DNA of 64,000 bases from Tremella fuciformis (Eukaryota > Basidiomycota > Tremellomycetes > Tremellales > Tremellaceae), in NCBI GenBank assembly GCA_032768795.1, contig CP136490.1:2790001-2854000 (forward strand), written 5' to 3'. Positions 55,182 through 64,000 of this stretch are shown piece after piece. The position numbers were made by a program, and so were the translations under genes. Each line of letters opens with the position of its first letter. Positions within the stretch are counted from its first letter, which is position 1. The notes beneath the pieces were generated by a model, which had not been told where the DNA came from, searched no databases, and saw only the letters and a program-made list of their open reading frames with translations.

Positions 55182-56878
55182 ATGCCTCAGCCTGTCGAGG
55201 TCACTGGGGGTCTCATCCAGGGCGTTCCGAGTCCCATCGCTCCAGGCGTCACAGTCTACAAGGGCGTTCCCTACGCTGCGCCGCCCGTCGGACGCAATCG
55301 GTTCATGCCGCCTCAGCCTGTGATCCCCTGGGAAGGCGTCAAGATCTGCGATACGCAAGCACCTATCTGCCCCCAGGCAGGACCCGACCCGCGCTACTTC
55401 AACACCCTCAAGGGTGTACCCCAATCCGAGGACTGCCTGTACATCAATATTTTCGTGCCGGACCCAGTCAAGTATCCCGGGCCGAATCCTGTCCTGGTCT
55501 GGCATCATGGCGGAGGGTACCGTGAGGGTGGGAGTGCAGACCCAAACTTTGACGGAACCGGACTAGCCATGAAGGGCGTTGTAGTTGTCGTGCCCTGCTT
55601 CCGTCTATGTGAGCGGTGTGCATTGATGCGCGAGGCAGCGCTGATGGGATAGCCATTTTCGGTTTCTTCGCTCATCCTGAATTGAGTGCAAAGTGGCCGC
55701 ACGGCGGGTCAGGCAACGCTGGCTTGTACGACTGCCTTGAGAACTTGAAGTGGATTCAGGCCAACATCGCAAAACTAGGCGGTGACCCAAAACGTGTCAA
55801 CATCTCTGGTCAATCGGCGGGTTCGGCCAAGACACACATCTTGCTCTTGTCACCCCTCACGAGAGGCCTGATCCATGGAGCGATCATCCAATCCGGGGTG
55901 CGATCACCGACAGAGCCGGCCATCAGTAATTCAGCGGCCAGCTACCGCCCGCTCGCGAAAGCCGAGGCGGAGGGCGTGGCGCTCCTCGCTGAATTGGGCC
56001 TGTCCTCGGTTGAGGAGTTACAAGACCTTGACGACATTGACAAACTCACGCAACTCTCGCTGAAGCGGGACACCACTCTGTGGGGACCGCCTCCGTTCTT
56101 CCGGGCAGTCATGGACGGCCATCTGTTCACTCAGAAATACTACACAACCTACACCACGCAGCCGCCTAACGACATCCCGATCATGACTGGTCAGAACCGT
56201 GACGAGGGTGGTGTCTATAATGAGCCCCGCTTCACTGCCGAGGACTTTGACGAATGCATCGAGCAGCGAGTCGGTCCCAACGCCATCAATGGCATAGGCT
56301 CCGAGGCCAACGTCCGCCGTTTCCACGAGATCTACCCCTTGCCCGACCGGGAGACTGGCAAGGGTCCGCTTACTGCATGGAACGACTCGGCTCGCGACCA
56401 CACAAGGATCAATATCTCTCTATGGTCCAAATACTACAACCTGCATAACAAGAGCCCCGTCTATGGTTACTACTTCACGCACGAGCCGCCGAATTGGCTT
56501 GGTTTCAAACACGACTACTCCAAACCCAAGGTCCCCGGGTTCACAAACGGCAAGGGCCCTCTCTTTGGCTCGTACCATTCTGCCGAATTTGCCTACACAT
56601 TCAACAGCTTGATCACGAACCAAATCAGACCTTGGACCGACGACGACCGAGTGGTGGGAGACAAGGTTTCGACATTGTGGGCCAACTTCTGCAAGTATGG
56701 CAACCCCAACGGGGTCGGTGACGATGGGAGACCGGCGGGTGTGGCCGAGTGGAAGCCGCTTTCTGAACGGCCGGACGAGTTGTTGGAACTTGGTGGAGAC
56801 TTTCAGCCGCTCAAGATCGCCGCGCCGGAAGCCATCAAATTCTGGACCGAGCTCATTGATCAACAGGAGCCCTGGTAG
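55182..56878 (+). CDS. CE4: type-B carboxylesterase
   Basis: Two exons (55182-55608, 55653-56878) give 550 aa from MPQPVEVTGG, which matches the start of CE3. An in-frame ATG at 55065 would add a 39-residue Ser-rich extension. Landmarks are YKGVPYAAPPVGRNRFMPPQ, EDCLYINIFVP, WHHGGGY (intact oxyanion hole), LGGDPKRVNISGQSAGS with the nucleophile serine, TGQNRDEGG (acid) and GSYHSAEFAYTF (histidine). No signal peptide is visible. The 44-nt intron is at the CE3 position and phase. It marks the right end of the cluster as I define it; the next ORF is unrelated and lacks the promoter element. Confidence 0.92.
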
Positions 56879-57284
56879 CTTATCTAGAGATAGATCGCAT
56901 GAACCTACTTCAGAGGCCGATGTGCAGCATCTTCTCTTCTCCTGCCCGGCCAAATAGCCCCTATGAAAGCTCCGCTTACTCATGACGCGGCCCGCACCTG
57001 GCAAAACTTCTATGCAGTGAAACTCACTTCGTCCCCATGTTTTCACCGCTGTTCCGCAGGAAACTTCGAGAGTGTCCTGTCCTCAACTGCATCCTAAATT
57101 GCAAACAGCTTTGCAAATACTCTTGGTGGCATACGCAATGCCGACCAAGCCTCCTCTCAGATAGAGCAACAAAGGAGAAGCGCTTAAAGTGCTCTCTTCA
57201 ATACATGATGGTCCACGGAAGATTATACACCCCCCGCATCGTTGCAATTCAGAACATCCGCGCATAACAGAGCCCGCAGTCCAA
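56879..57284. other. intergenic region, right border of the cluster
   Basis: About 405 bp with no gene. It contains a 15-nt sequence, TTGCAAACAGCTTTG (57099-57113), that recurs at 59509-59523, which hints that repeat-derived DNA begins here. No AGCCGA element is present. Confidence 0.5.
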
Positions 57285-58472
57285 ATGCAGCCTCTTGGTT
57301 GGACTGAGACCATGGACTCCGTCCAGATGTCGCAGACAAAATTGCAGGCAGTGGTGAACAAGCTAGAGAAGCAATACTGGAAGCTTTCGAATGAGCTTTC
57401 CGATGATTTGTTGAACGACATCAATCTGAAAGATCTGGCAGGCCCGTGTCGGTCGTCATATCTGCTTTTACAGAGGAACGCAAAGACGGACTCGTCGGAC
57501 AATTGGCAGGTGAAATTGAGACTGGAAGAGAACGACGCACGAGCGGAGAAAGCGGCTACAGCGTATAGTAAGCTCTGGGCATTCGAGACTCCTGAAGACC
57601 TCAAGGCAATGTTCAGCGCTCAGTTCGACTATAATGACAGATCCGACCGAGTGAGGCTTTATACAGCAAGACCCTCGGCTCACTTCCTCCTCACCTCGCT
57701 TTTTCCCCCGACAAAGTACAAGAGCGGTAAAGACGAATTAGCAGCTCCATCCCGCACGATACTCGAGATCTCGCACGCGTTTGACAAGTTGTGTCGAGTC
57801 GAGAAGGAGATCTGCAGAGGCAGTCTGCTCATGGGATCGAGCGCGAATGAGATAGCCGCTTTGTTTACCTGGGTGCAGAAGGCTGCGACAGACACACGTT
57901 GCAATCTGTCCGAGCTCAACTGGGGTACGCCTACTACTAGGATCCCTTCTTCGCCCGACACGGGAAAGGCGGACCAAATTGAAGTCAAAGAAGATCCGGA
58001 GATGAATCAGCTAATGTACACCATGTTCTCCCAGTATGATATGGCCCTGGAAGCTCGCGGGGACTTTGATCTCTACGACAGCGCAGAAGATGCCGCGGAC
58101 AGTAGCGCGCAGGACGCTACAGGCCATAATGAGGCAAGACCGGGCCCCGAGAGCACAGAAGAGGGGGCTGACAGGGGAATGCAGGTTGCGGCGGACGTCA
58201 GAGACGAGAGGCTGGACGCCAGGCGGATCTTCAGCCACTCATCGATCTGGACCAGTGACACGGCTTTCCACGGGGCGTTCCTAGTTCACAAGGTTACCCA
58301 GATGGTTCGGAAGGAGACCAACCTCTCAGAGTCCGATATATTTTCTGGCGCACACGGTGCCAAGCTCAGCGACATCGCGCATGAACATTTCTTCAAGGCG
58401 GGTTGGGACTCTGCCACGAAGCTTTTGACTTTCGGCAACGTCAAGAAGTTTGCAGAGTACAGAGACGCCTGA
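57285..58472 (+). CDS. orphan single-exon protein, function unknown
   Basis: An open frame of 395 aa from the first in-frame ATG at 57285; the frame is open upstream to 57189 but without an earlier ATG. I do not recognise it. The first 130 residues are polar and helix-prone (QTKLQAVVNKLEKQYWKLSNEL), the middle is mixed, a Ser/Glu/Asp-rich acidic stretch lies around residues 250-320, and the end is again helical. No signal peptide, membrane segment or catalytic motif is visible. Codon use looks coding and the frame is long, but its position beside repeats leaves open a mobile-element origin. Confidence 0.55.
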   Translation: MQPLGWTETMDSVQMSQTKLQAVVNKLEKQYWKLSNELSDDLLNDINLKDLAGPCRSSYLLLQRNAKTDSSDNWQVKLRLEENDARAEKAATAYSKLWAFETPEDLKAMFSAQFDYNDRSDRVRLYTARPSAHFLLTSLFPPTKYKSGKDELAAPSRTILEISHAFDKLCRVEKEICRGSLLMGSSANEIAALFTWVQKAATDTRCNLSELNWGTPTTRIPSSPDTGKADQIEVKEDPEMNQLMYTMFSQYDMALEARGDFDLYDSAEDAADSSAQDATGHNEARPGPESTEEGADRGMQVAADVRDERLDARRIFSHSSIWTSDTAFHGAFLVHKVTQMVRKETNLSESDIFSGAHGAKLSDIAHEHFFKAGWDSATKLLTFGNVKKFAEYRDA

Positions 58473-59640
58473 AGCCTTGGGCGCTAGGACTGTACGGCTG
58501 GCTTCCTCAAGTGCCAGGCGCCCGAAAGCTTTGAATTTGTCTGATGTGCGACCTGTTCCATAGTCCTTCGAAATCGCACGCTCCTGGTTGATCGACCAGA
58601 TATGCATCATCTCAATGATGACCAGACTTTCCCATCAGTCAAGCTCGCAGGATCAGAAACGCTGACGATACGGACACAGTGCCTTGAGACCCATGCAGTC
58701 CTACAGTGCTGGGCAATCGAGCGTGGACCGCAACCTTGGTTCCCACCCAGATGTGCAGTACTGCACTGAGTCTACTCTGGGCTTTCGTCCATGCAGCCGG
58801 CGGGCGCTACTCCCATGCACGGGGCTGAGGCGTGGACAGACTGACGGAAACGTCTAGGTTATAACGAGACTCGGGATCAGCCGGTCGACGAGTATTGCAT
58901 CTTTTGGTCAGTTGATACCAAAGACCCGCTACTTTGGTCGTGACATGGACAAGCTGAGCCCACCGCGTCTGTCATTCTGCATATCCTATCAAGTCAGTCT
59001 TGGCGCCCTACCCCGTTATTTTACATGTGTAGAAGAAGCCCCAAACGATTTTTGCATAGACACAGGGAGCTTGACAGTATACAAAATGCGGGCCTTCGGT
59101 GGATTCTTGCTGACCTCATCCCCCCTTCTCTCGAATCGGCCGGACACTCGACCGACGAAAGAATCCCGAGCAAGTCTGCAATCGCTGCCGCAAGGGATCC
59201 TCTTTGCAGACTGCAGGAAATTGAAGTGTCTGGCATATCTGGGAGGGTGACAGAGCTGGTCTTATGCGTGCGCCAGGCAGGAGACTCGGCAGCCTGGAAA
59301 CTCTGAAGATGAATTTGAGTCTGAGGCAAAAACGCCATGCGCGGTGCTGTTGTTGTGTCTCAAATGCGCCTACTTGAAGCTGTTTTTGCAACAGCTTGAC
59401 GCGCGCAGCGATTGGATCTCAAAAATGACTGGCGTTGGATAGAAAAAAAAAACACCATTGTTCCGCAAGATACTCCGCGAGTTTGTTTGCGTTCAGCCTT
59501 ATGCCATTTTGCAAACAGCTTTGACGAACACGGTTGCCAGAACCGAACTTCACGAATCCCCTTGGGGCGAATAGTGAAAGAAGTGCCCCTACTTTTGTGC
59601 CTTTGCTGGCCATTGGCTTTCGAATTTTGGTCATGACACC
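58473..59640. other. gene-poor region before the repeats
   Basis: Roughly 1.2 kb without a supportable gene. Frames on both strands are short and overlapping. It contains an A-run near 59443 and the second copy of the 15-nt sequence TTGCAAACAGCTTTG (59509-59523). The composition and the repeats suggest remnants of mobile DNA. Confidence 0.45.
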
Positions 59641-59875
59641 CGATTTCAAATGCCTCCGACAAAGCAACGCTTGGTCGCAACCCCCCATCGCCGCCAATTG
59701 CCAAAGAGCCATGAGAAAGTCTTCTTTACTTCGTAAGGAGGATCCAGAGCCTCTCCTATTTTTCCGTTTTGGTCTTGGCTCTTGCTCTTGAGCATTGACG
59801 ATTTTTAGTGCCGATTTCAGATGCCTCTGACAAGGCATGCCTTGTCGGAGTGCCGCTATCGCCAACAGCCAAACA
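59641..59875. repeat. pair of diverged direct repeats of about 65 bp
   Basis: Unit 1 (59641-59706) and unit 2 (about 59812-59875) share CGATTTCA-ATGCCTC-GACAA-GCA...CGCCAA-GCCAAA. They are separated by about 105 bp and clearly related but diverged. A minus-strand open frame crosses both and therefore shows an internal peptide repeat; I attribute that to the DNA repeat. Confidence 0.6.
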
Positions 59876-60529
59876 ACAGCAGGCATTTGATATTCTCGCT
59901 CTTGCCTATATATACCGCCCCGTCCCTCAGCTGGACAATCCAGAAAGCTGCCTTGACACCGTAGCAGATATATGATGCCGGAAGAAGACGCTTCCTCCGA
60001 CCGCGAACCGGGCACTATAAGCACAGAAGTAGATACTGCCTTCACTGAATTACTGTCAAGACCGGACGTAGGATAGTCCGCGTCAAGCTGGGAAGTCGAG
60101 GTTGCCTCACAGGGAGTATGCAATCAAGTAGAGCTACTAGAAGTAGACTGGGAGTACAAGAGATACATTCGACTAGAGATCCCCTCTACTCGAATGTCTA
60201 CTATATGTATTCGAAAACCGTTCAACTATACTAGACAGTCCGAGTGCCGCATTTAGCAGTTCGGCTATCTCACCCGGATGAGGCAAGTGGGCGGTTGGCT
60301 GCGTCAGGCCGTGTGGCACTTGGCCTTGTCTCATTCCGCCACAGTCTCAGTGCCACAGTCCTGACAGTCGTCCCCCTCTTCTTTGATGTCGACCCGACAT
60401 CCTCGGTTGTTGACATCCTTTATTCGACATTGCGTCCTTTAGCACTGTGTGTTCGGTTCGTTGAAGTAGATGCCACGCCCGTAAGCCCAAGAGACGCCGT
60501 TGTTTACCTCTTCATGCAAGTTGTTGTTC
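59876..60529. other. region left of the LTR, possible remnant promoter and short frames
   Basis: A TATATA-containing stretch at about 59908 is followed some 65 bp later by a 34-codon frame starting near 59971 (Met-Met-Pro-Glu-Glu-Asp), which ends at a stop at about 60075. Nothing continues it in a convincing way. Together with the repeats this looks like the decayed 5' end of a mobile element, but the evidence is weak. Confidence 0.35.
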
Positions 60530-61179
60530 TGTCATGACCCAACAAGCTGCTTAGCGCGACAGGGGCCCAGCTTCTATGAAGAAGAGATCTTACTCTGATG
60601 AGATCCCCAGCCAGCCGATGACCCGACGCAGCCGATATACCACATCGTCTCATCGATTGATTGCGTCGGTCCATCGAACGACGTAGTCAAGACACCGTTT
60701 GATTAGCTCGATTCCTCGCTTGACCATGTCAATCTATTACTGACACAGTCTTTATTGAAGCACCTTTTCCGACCTAGCCTCGTAACGATAGGGGAGAATG
60801 GGAGATGGACAGGAGAATGTCACCCGGCTGCAGGGGATATAAACCCCTCTGTTTTCTGTGAGGATCCCTTCTCTCCAAGGATCAAAATATCTTTAGTCTG
60901 GTAGCTCGCCTCACCTTGTAGTTCCCACACTCCTTCCAGTGTGACTTGTAGTTTTGTCTTGCACCCTCTTGCTGCTACCAGTCTCTCGTCACGTCACCAC
61001 AGACCTCTCACCTCCGTCACCACCAGTAGCTTGCCGGATCCTTCCAAGCTACTACTTGCCGTCCACACGCCAATCACTTCCAGGCTTATCTTCTCTTGGT
61101 AAGTCCCACTCCTAAACCGTCTTATTCGCCCCTGTCTCCATTTGTATACTTAAGGTCTGGTGGGGACAGGCCCGTGACA
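60530..61179. mobile_element. 650-bp LTR with TGTCA/TGACA ends and 5-bp flanking repeats
   Basis: The element begins TGTCATGACCC and ends GGCCCGTGACA, a perfect 5-bp inverted terminal TGTCA...TGACA as in Ty3/gypsy LTRs. TGTTC directly precedes it (60525-60529) and directly follows it (61180-61184), as a target-site duplication would. Read on the plus strand it has a TATA box (TATAAA, 60838-60843) followed by a CT-rich leader and a consensus intron (61099-61154, gtaagt...taag). It is either a solo LTR, as the flanking repeats suggest, or the 3' LTR of the minus-strand element at right. In both cases its plus-strand promoter faces the gene at 61241. Confidence 0.72.
60838..60843 (+). promoter_or_regulatory. 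TATA box inside the LTR
   Basis: TATAAA within GGGGATATAAACCCC, about 400 bp before the ATG at 61241 and facing it. A downstream intron at 61099-61154 would be removed from the leader of a transcript started here. Confidence 0.5.
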
Positions 61180-61240
61180 TGTTCTGGTCGTTGTGTTCGG
61201 ACTTCGTCTTTCCTGAGTCGTCTCCCGTACTGTTCTCATC

Positions 61241-62947
61241 ATGGCCGACGACGAATTGGCCGGATTCAATGTTGAGCAGGGCATACAAGATGCCTACGAC
61301 GAGGCGTACCTCGGTACGGCCTCGGCGGACGACTACCGAATTCAGCTCCAGGCCGCTCGAGAGAACCTCGAAGCGCAGCCCGAAAATGCCATTTTCAAGT
61401 TTGAAGTTGACAAGTTGGTTGCTGCGGGGAAGGCGGCTTTACGTCGAGAAAGGGACAAATCCGTACGTCGAATGCGAGTCTGCCATAGGCGAACCTCGAG
61501 CTAAGCTGTTAGGGTTCCTCCCCCGTAAAGTCGACTCCTGCTCGTGCTGAGTCGGTATTCCCGCCGCCTCAATCGCCTTTCAAGGCTCCTCTTGCTCCCG
61601 TCGGTCGCCTCTCGCCCAAGAAACACATCTTGGATCCCTCCCCTATCGCTCGTCAACCACCCTTCGGTTTGAGCACCATTCCCGAGACTCCGGCTAGTCA
61701 AAAGGGTCATGCTCATCGCCCTTTGGGCTTCCCCAAGACCGCCTCACCGCCTGCCAAAGTCGTGTCTCCGGCTACTGCGGTCGGTCTGAGCGACTTGTTC
61801 GGTTCGGCCCCCAACTCGAGCCCGGGCCAGCCGATCCCTACGCCCTCGCCGAACAAGGCGGGCCAAACTCCGAGTGGGGTGTTTCCCAGGGTTGAAGGCA
61901 AAGAGTTGGTAGTCAAGCGTCAGAACCGAGTGTATCGGTATCCGCTCAAAGAACCCGAGGTCGTCGGACACGACGACTCGAGGATCGAGTCCTTCTACTC
62001 GTGGATCGAGTCGTACATTTCGACTCGTACCGGTGACACCGCGGATACCGGGTCTAATATCCTCGAAGCGCTCGAGGATGGCTCGTGGGGCGTCCTGATG
62101 GGGTCGGAGCGTTGTGCAGCCTGTGTGTCCCATAATCGCCCTCCCATGTCGGGCTACTCGGGTCTACTCTGCGTCTGCCCGGTTGTGGAGGTCGATGGTA
62201 GGCGGTATGTGGCGCAAAAGTATGTTTTCGACTTACCGTACTCGATTTTCGCTGACGTATAGGTGTCTCGGGTGTATGATTAAGTCGAAGCACTGCACCC
62301 TTTCGCCCAACACCGCTCTGGGGCCCCGAGCTCAACTCGTTCTCCCCGAGCTCAACTCGTTCTCCCCGCCGACAAGGTCGTTCGTCGCAAGGGCGTGATT
62401 GCAGGGATTCACCGCCAAGCGGCAGCTCTACTTGCAGACGCGAAACCCGGTCTAGCTCGTAATGCTATCTTGGAGATCTATAGAATCAATTACTCCGAGT
62501 ATCAGGTAAGTGTAGTCGGATTTCGCCTTGGTCTTGTCGAGATCTGACTTGCAGCATTTGAACCGGACTGCATTCCGCGGCGAGTCTCAAGTCACTCTGC
62601 TAGACTCGGGTGATCCTCCGTTGGTGTCCACGCTCGACTGGAGCTCTTTGGACGACGCGATGGCCGAAGGCGCTGAGGAGGGGGTTGCGGGTCCCTCGGT
62701 GGTCGGTGGGGGTGGTTTGAAGCGGCTATTGGAGGACTCGCCCGCGCCCTCCATTCACTCGTCTCCCGACCGGCACCATTCGGTTACTCGACTTCTGTCT
62801 ACCCGAGCTGAGTCCCTCGAGTCGGAATCCGACATCCCGCACCGCGCGACCCGACTGCAGACCAAGGAGAAGGCTGCCGGTGAGACGAAGGCGCCACAGC
62901 GCACCGCGCTTGGCGCCCTCAAGACGAAGCGCGGCCGCCGCAAGTGA
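61241..62947 (+). pseudogene. spliced retroelement-adjacent gene with CxxC cluster, frameshifted by a 20-bp duplication
   Basis: Exons are read from ATG 61241 through an intron with donor at about 61462 and acceptor at about 61510, to a second intron at 62220-62262 and a third at 62507-62554, ending at 62947. The product starts MADDELAGFNVEQGIQDAYD, has a Pro/Ser-rich middle, a folded part with YSWIESYISTRTGD, a cysteine block (RCAAC...CVCPV...KCLGC...KHC) and a basic C-terminus ending KTKRGRRK. A perfect 20-bp tandem duplication (62328-62367) shifts the frame just after the cysteine block, so this copy would end early at 62398; beyond it the other frame stays open to 62947. The family is unrecognised. 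The gene lies antisense to, and 32 bp from the stop of, the chromovirus pol gene. An accessory protein of the element and an independent host gene are both possible. Confidence 0.6.
62328..62367. repeat. perfect 20-bp tandem duplication
   Basis: GAGCTCAACTCGTTCTCCCC stands at 62328-62347 and is repeated without change at 62348-62367. As 20 is not a multiple of three it shifts the reading frame of the surrounding exon. The two copies are identical, so the event is recent or an assembly slip. Confidence 0.85.
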
Positions 62948-62979
62948 TTGTAGTCCAGGTTGTATTTTATGCAGAGACC

Positions 62980-64000
62980 TCATGCCGACTCCGTTCTCCA
63001 GCGCGGGGCGCGTCTTGTCCGTTTCGCATTGGATACTAGGGATTCGACTTGGCTGTTCTCGATGTCCTTCATCCACGACTCGAACCGCGGGTCTCCCTTT
63101 AGAGAGTCTGTTGGTTGCCAGGTCGGTTGCTGGTACCCCTTCCATTTCACAAGGACTTGGTCCTCGAGTTGCCTCGCCTTACCCCGGGATCGTCGAGCTC
63201 GTTTAAGTACCCTTTCGACTTCGTAAAGCTCCTCTTCGCTAGTGTGTAGGGCTGGTGGCGGAGCGACCAGTGCGGGTTGCGCTTCGACTCGAGCCCCTCG
63301 AACGTGCGACAACAGCTCTACGTTGAAGACTGGGTGAACTCGATTGGCGATCAATTCCGGAGGCAGGTCCAGTTTATATGCGTTCTCGTTTATCCGTTCT
63401 AGTATGGAGTACGGCCCTACGTGGCGGTGGTCGAATTTCCTAGTCGGACGGAGCGTGCGCAAGTTCTTGCCATTTAGCCAGACTTTGTCCCCTACTTGAA
63501 AGTCCGGTGCACATCGACGCTTATCATATTGCTTCTTCCACCCTTCTTGGGCTTTGAGCAAGTTCCCTCGTATTCGATGATGCAGCTGTTCTAGCTGCTG
63601 AACCCGGTCGGCGGCTGCTGGAACTTGCAGGTCGGACAGGTCGGACAGGTCTCCTGGCGGATCGACTAGGGTCGTACGATATGCTCTCCCGGTGTAGGCC
63701 TCTAGGGGACTCATACCCAGCGAGGCGTGGTGCGTGCTATTGTAGCAGAACTCCGCGTGCGGCAGTAAGGGCACCCAATTGTCCTGTTCGAGGTTCACAT
63801 AGTTGCGTAGGTACTGTTCCAGCCACTGATTCGTTCTCTCGGTTTGTCCGTCTGTTTGTGGGTGGTATGCTGTCGAGTAGCGCAGGTTGGTTCCTAGGCC
63901 TTGGCAGAAGGCTTTCCAGAATTTGGACACGAACAGACTCCCACGATCCCGACGGAAATAGGTGGTACGCTCACATGAGCTTGACTCATCTTCGAGTAAC
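62980..64000 (-). mobile_element. Ty3/gypsy chromovirus pol, integrase C-terminal part and chromodomain (5' part beyond the window)
   Basis: The minus-strand frame is open to the window edge. Visible from the edge inward: DRGSLFVSKFW with the second catalytic Asp region of the integrase core, then YHPQTDGQTERTNQWLEQYL, the LPHAEFCYNSTHHASLGMSP segment with the last catalytic part, the GPY/F region (FDHRHVGPYSILERI) and a C-terminal chromodomain (YEVERVLKRARR..., VLVKWKGYQQPTWQP). Integrase plus chromodomain defines chromoviruses, whose chromodomain steers insertion toward certain chromatin. Reverse transcriptase, RNase H and gag must lie to the right of the window. The first residues at the edge do not match the family well, so a frameshift near 63960 is possible. 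Intactness of the whole element cannot be judged. Confidence 0.88.

Noticed and set aside
19634..56878. A classical secondary-metabolite biosynthetic cluster
   Set aside because: No polyketide synthase, NRPS, terpene synthase, P450 or methyltransferase is present; hydrolases and permeases dominate.
59419..60123. A 234-codon minus-strand open frame with an internal peptide repeat
   Set aside because: The peptide repeat is the translation of two DNA repeats, the frame overlaps others, and it has no family resemblance, start context or splice partners.
60244..60537. A 97-codon plus-strand frame running into the LTR start
   Set aside because: It crosses the LTR boundary, has no homology that I recognise and no plausible transcript structure.
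61241..62947. The plus-strand gene as the gag of the retroelement
   Set aside because: It is opposite in strand to the pol gene and contains introns, and its cysteine block is not a CCHC knuckle. Gag should lie right of the window on the minus strand.
1..64000. CRISPR array, bacterial operon signals, rRNA or tRNA genes
   Set aside because: No regular spacer-repeat array, Shine-Dalgarno pattern, rRNA core or tRNA cloverleaf with box B was seen; the window is eukaryotic nuclear DNA.

Overview
The window is nuclear DNA of a basidiomycete, most likely a Tremellomycete yeast or a relative. Its genes are dense and carry many short introns, mostly 40-60 nt, which I placed by reading-frame closure and protein-family fit. 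They include fungal Zn2Cys6/fungal_trans regulators and fungal DHA2 and sugar-type transporters, and a chromodomain Ty3/gypsy retroelement lies at the right end. The order is inferred from gene style, not from a database search.

Left part, about 1-19.3 kb, is ordinary housekeeping plus orphan genes. In order: a 5'-truncated PWP1 WD40 protein, a BAR-PH-ArfGAP protein (-), a PBDC1-type eEF1A chaperone (+), an MFAP1 splicing factor with an added zinc knuckle (-), a mitochondrial PPR protein (+), two tandem unrecognised paralogues with a cysteine-rich C-terminus (+), a secreted DUF1996 protein (+) and a peroxisomal-type CoA diphosphatase of the Nudix family (+).

Middle part, about 19.6-56.9 kb, is a 17-gene accessory metabolic cluster. 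It holds a CocE/S15-type hydrolase, four type-B carboxylesterases (CE1-CE4; CE2 has lost the usual nucleophile serine), two PF00756-type esterases (Est1, Est2), a mandelate racemase/muconate-lactonizing-type enolase-superfamily enzyme, a zinc alcohol dehydrogenase, three sugar-type MFS permeases (SP1-SP3), two 14-helix DHA2 exporters and three paralogous transcription factors (TF1-TF3). Each factor carries two consecutive Zn2Cys6 clusters. Almost every enzyme class occurs as diverged duplicates on both strands. A hexamer, AGCCGA (reverse TCGGCT), recurs 28 times in about 4.0 kb of cluster intergenic DNA; I found it once in about 3 kb of non-cluster intergenic DNA. This fits one regulon: permeases import an esterified or lactonised sugar or sugar-acid compound, the esterases cleave it, the enolase-family enzyme and dehydrogenase process the acid and alcohol parts, and the DHA2 proteins export toxic products. 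The substrate is inference only.

Right part, about 57-64 kb, is repeat-rich. It holds one orphan ORF, diverged repeats, a 650-bp LTR flanked by 5-bp direct repeats, and a spliced plus-strand gene with a CxxC/CVxPV-type cysteine cluster that is broken by a 20-bp tandem duplication. That gene converges, 32 bp apart, on the minus-strand integrase-chromodomain end of a Ty3/gypsy (chromovirus) pol gene running off the window.
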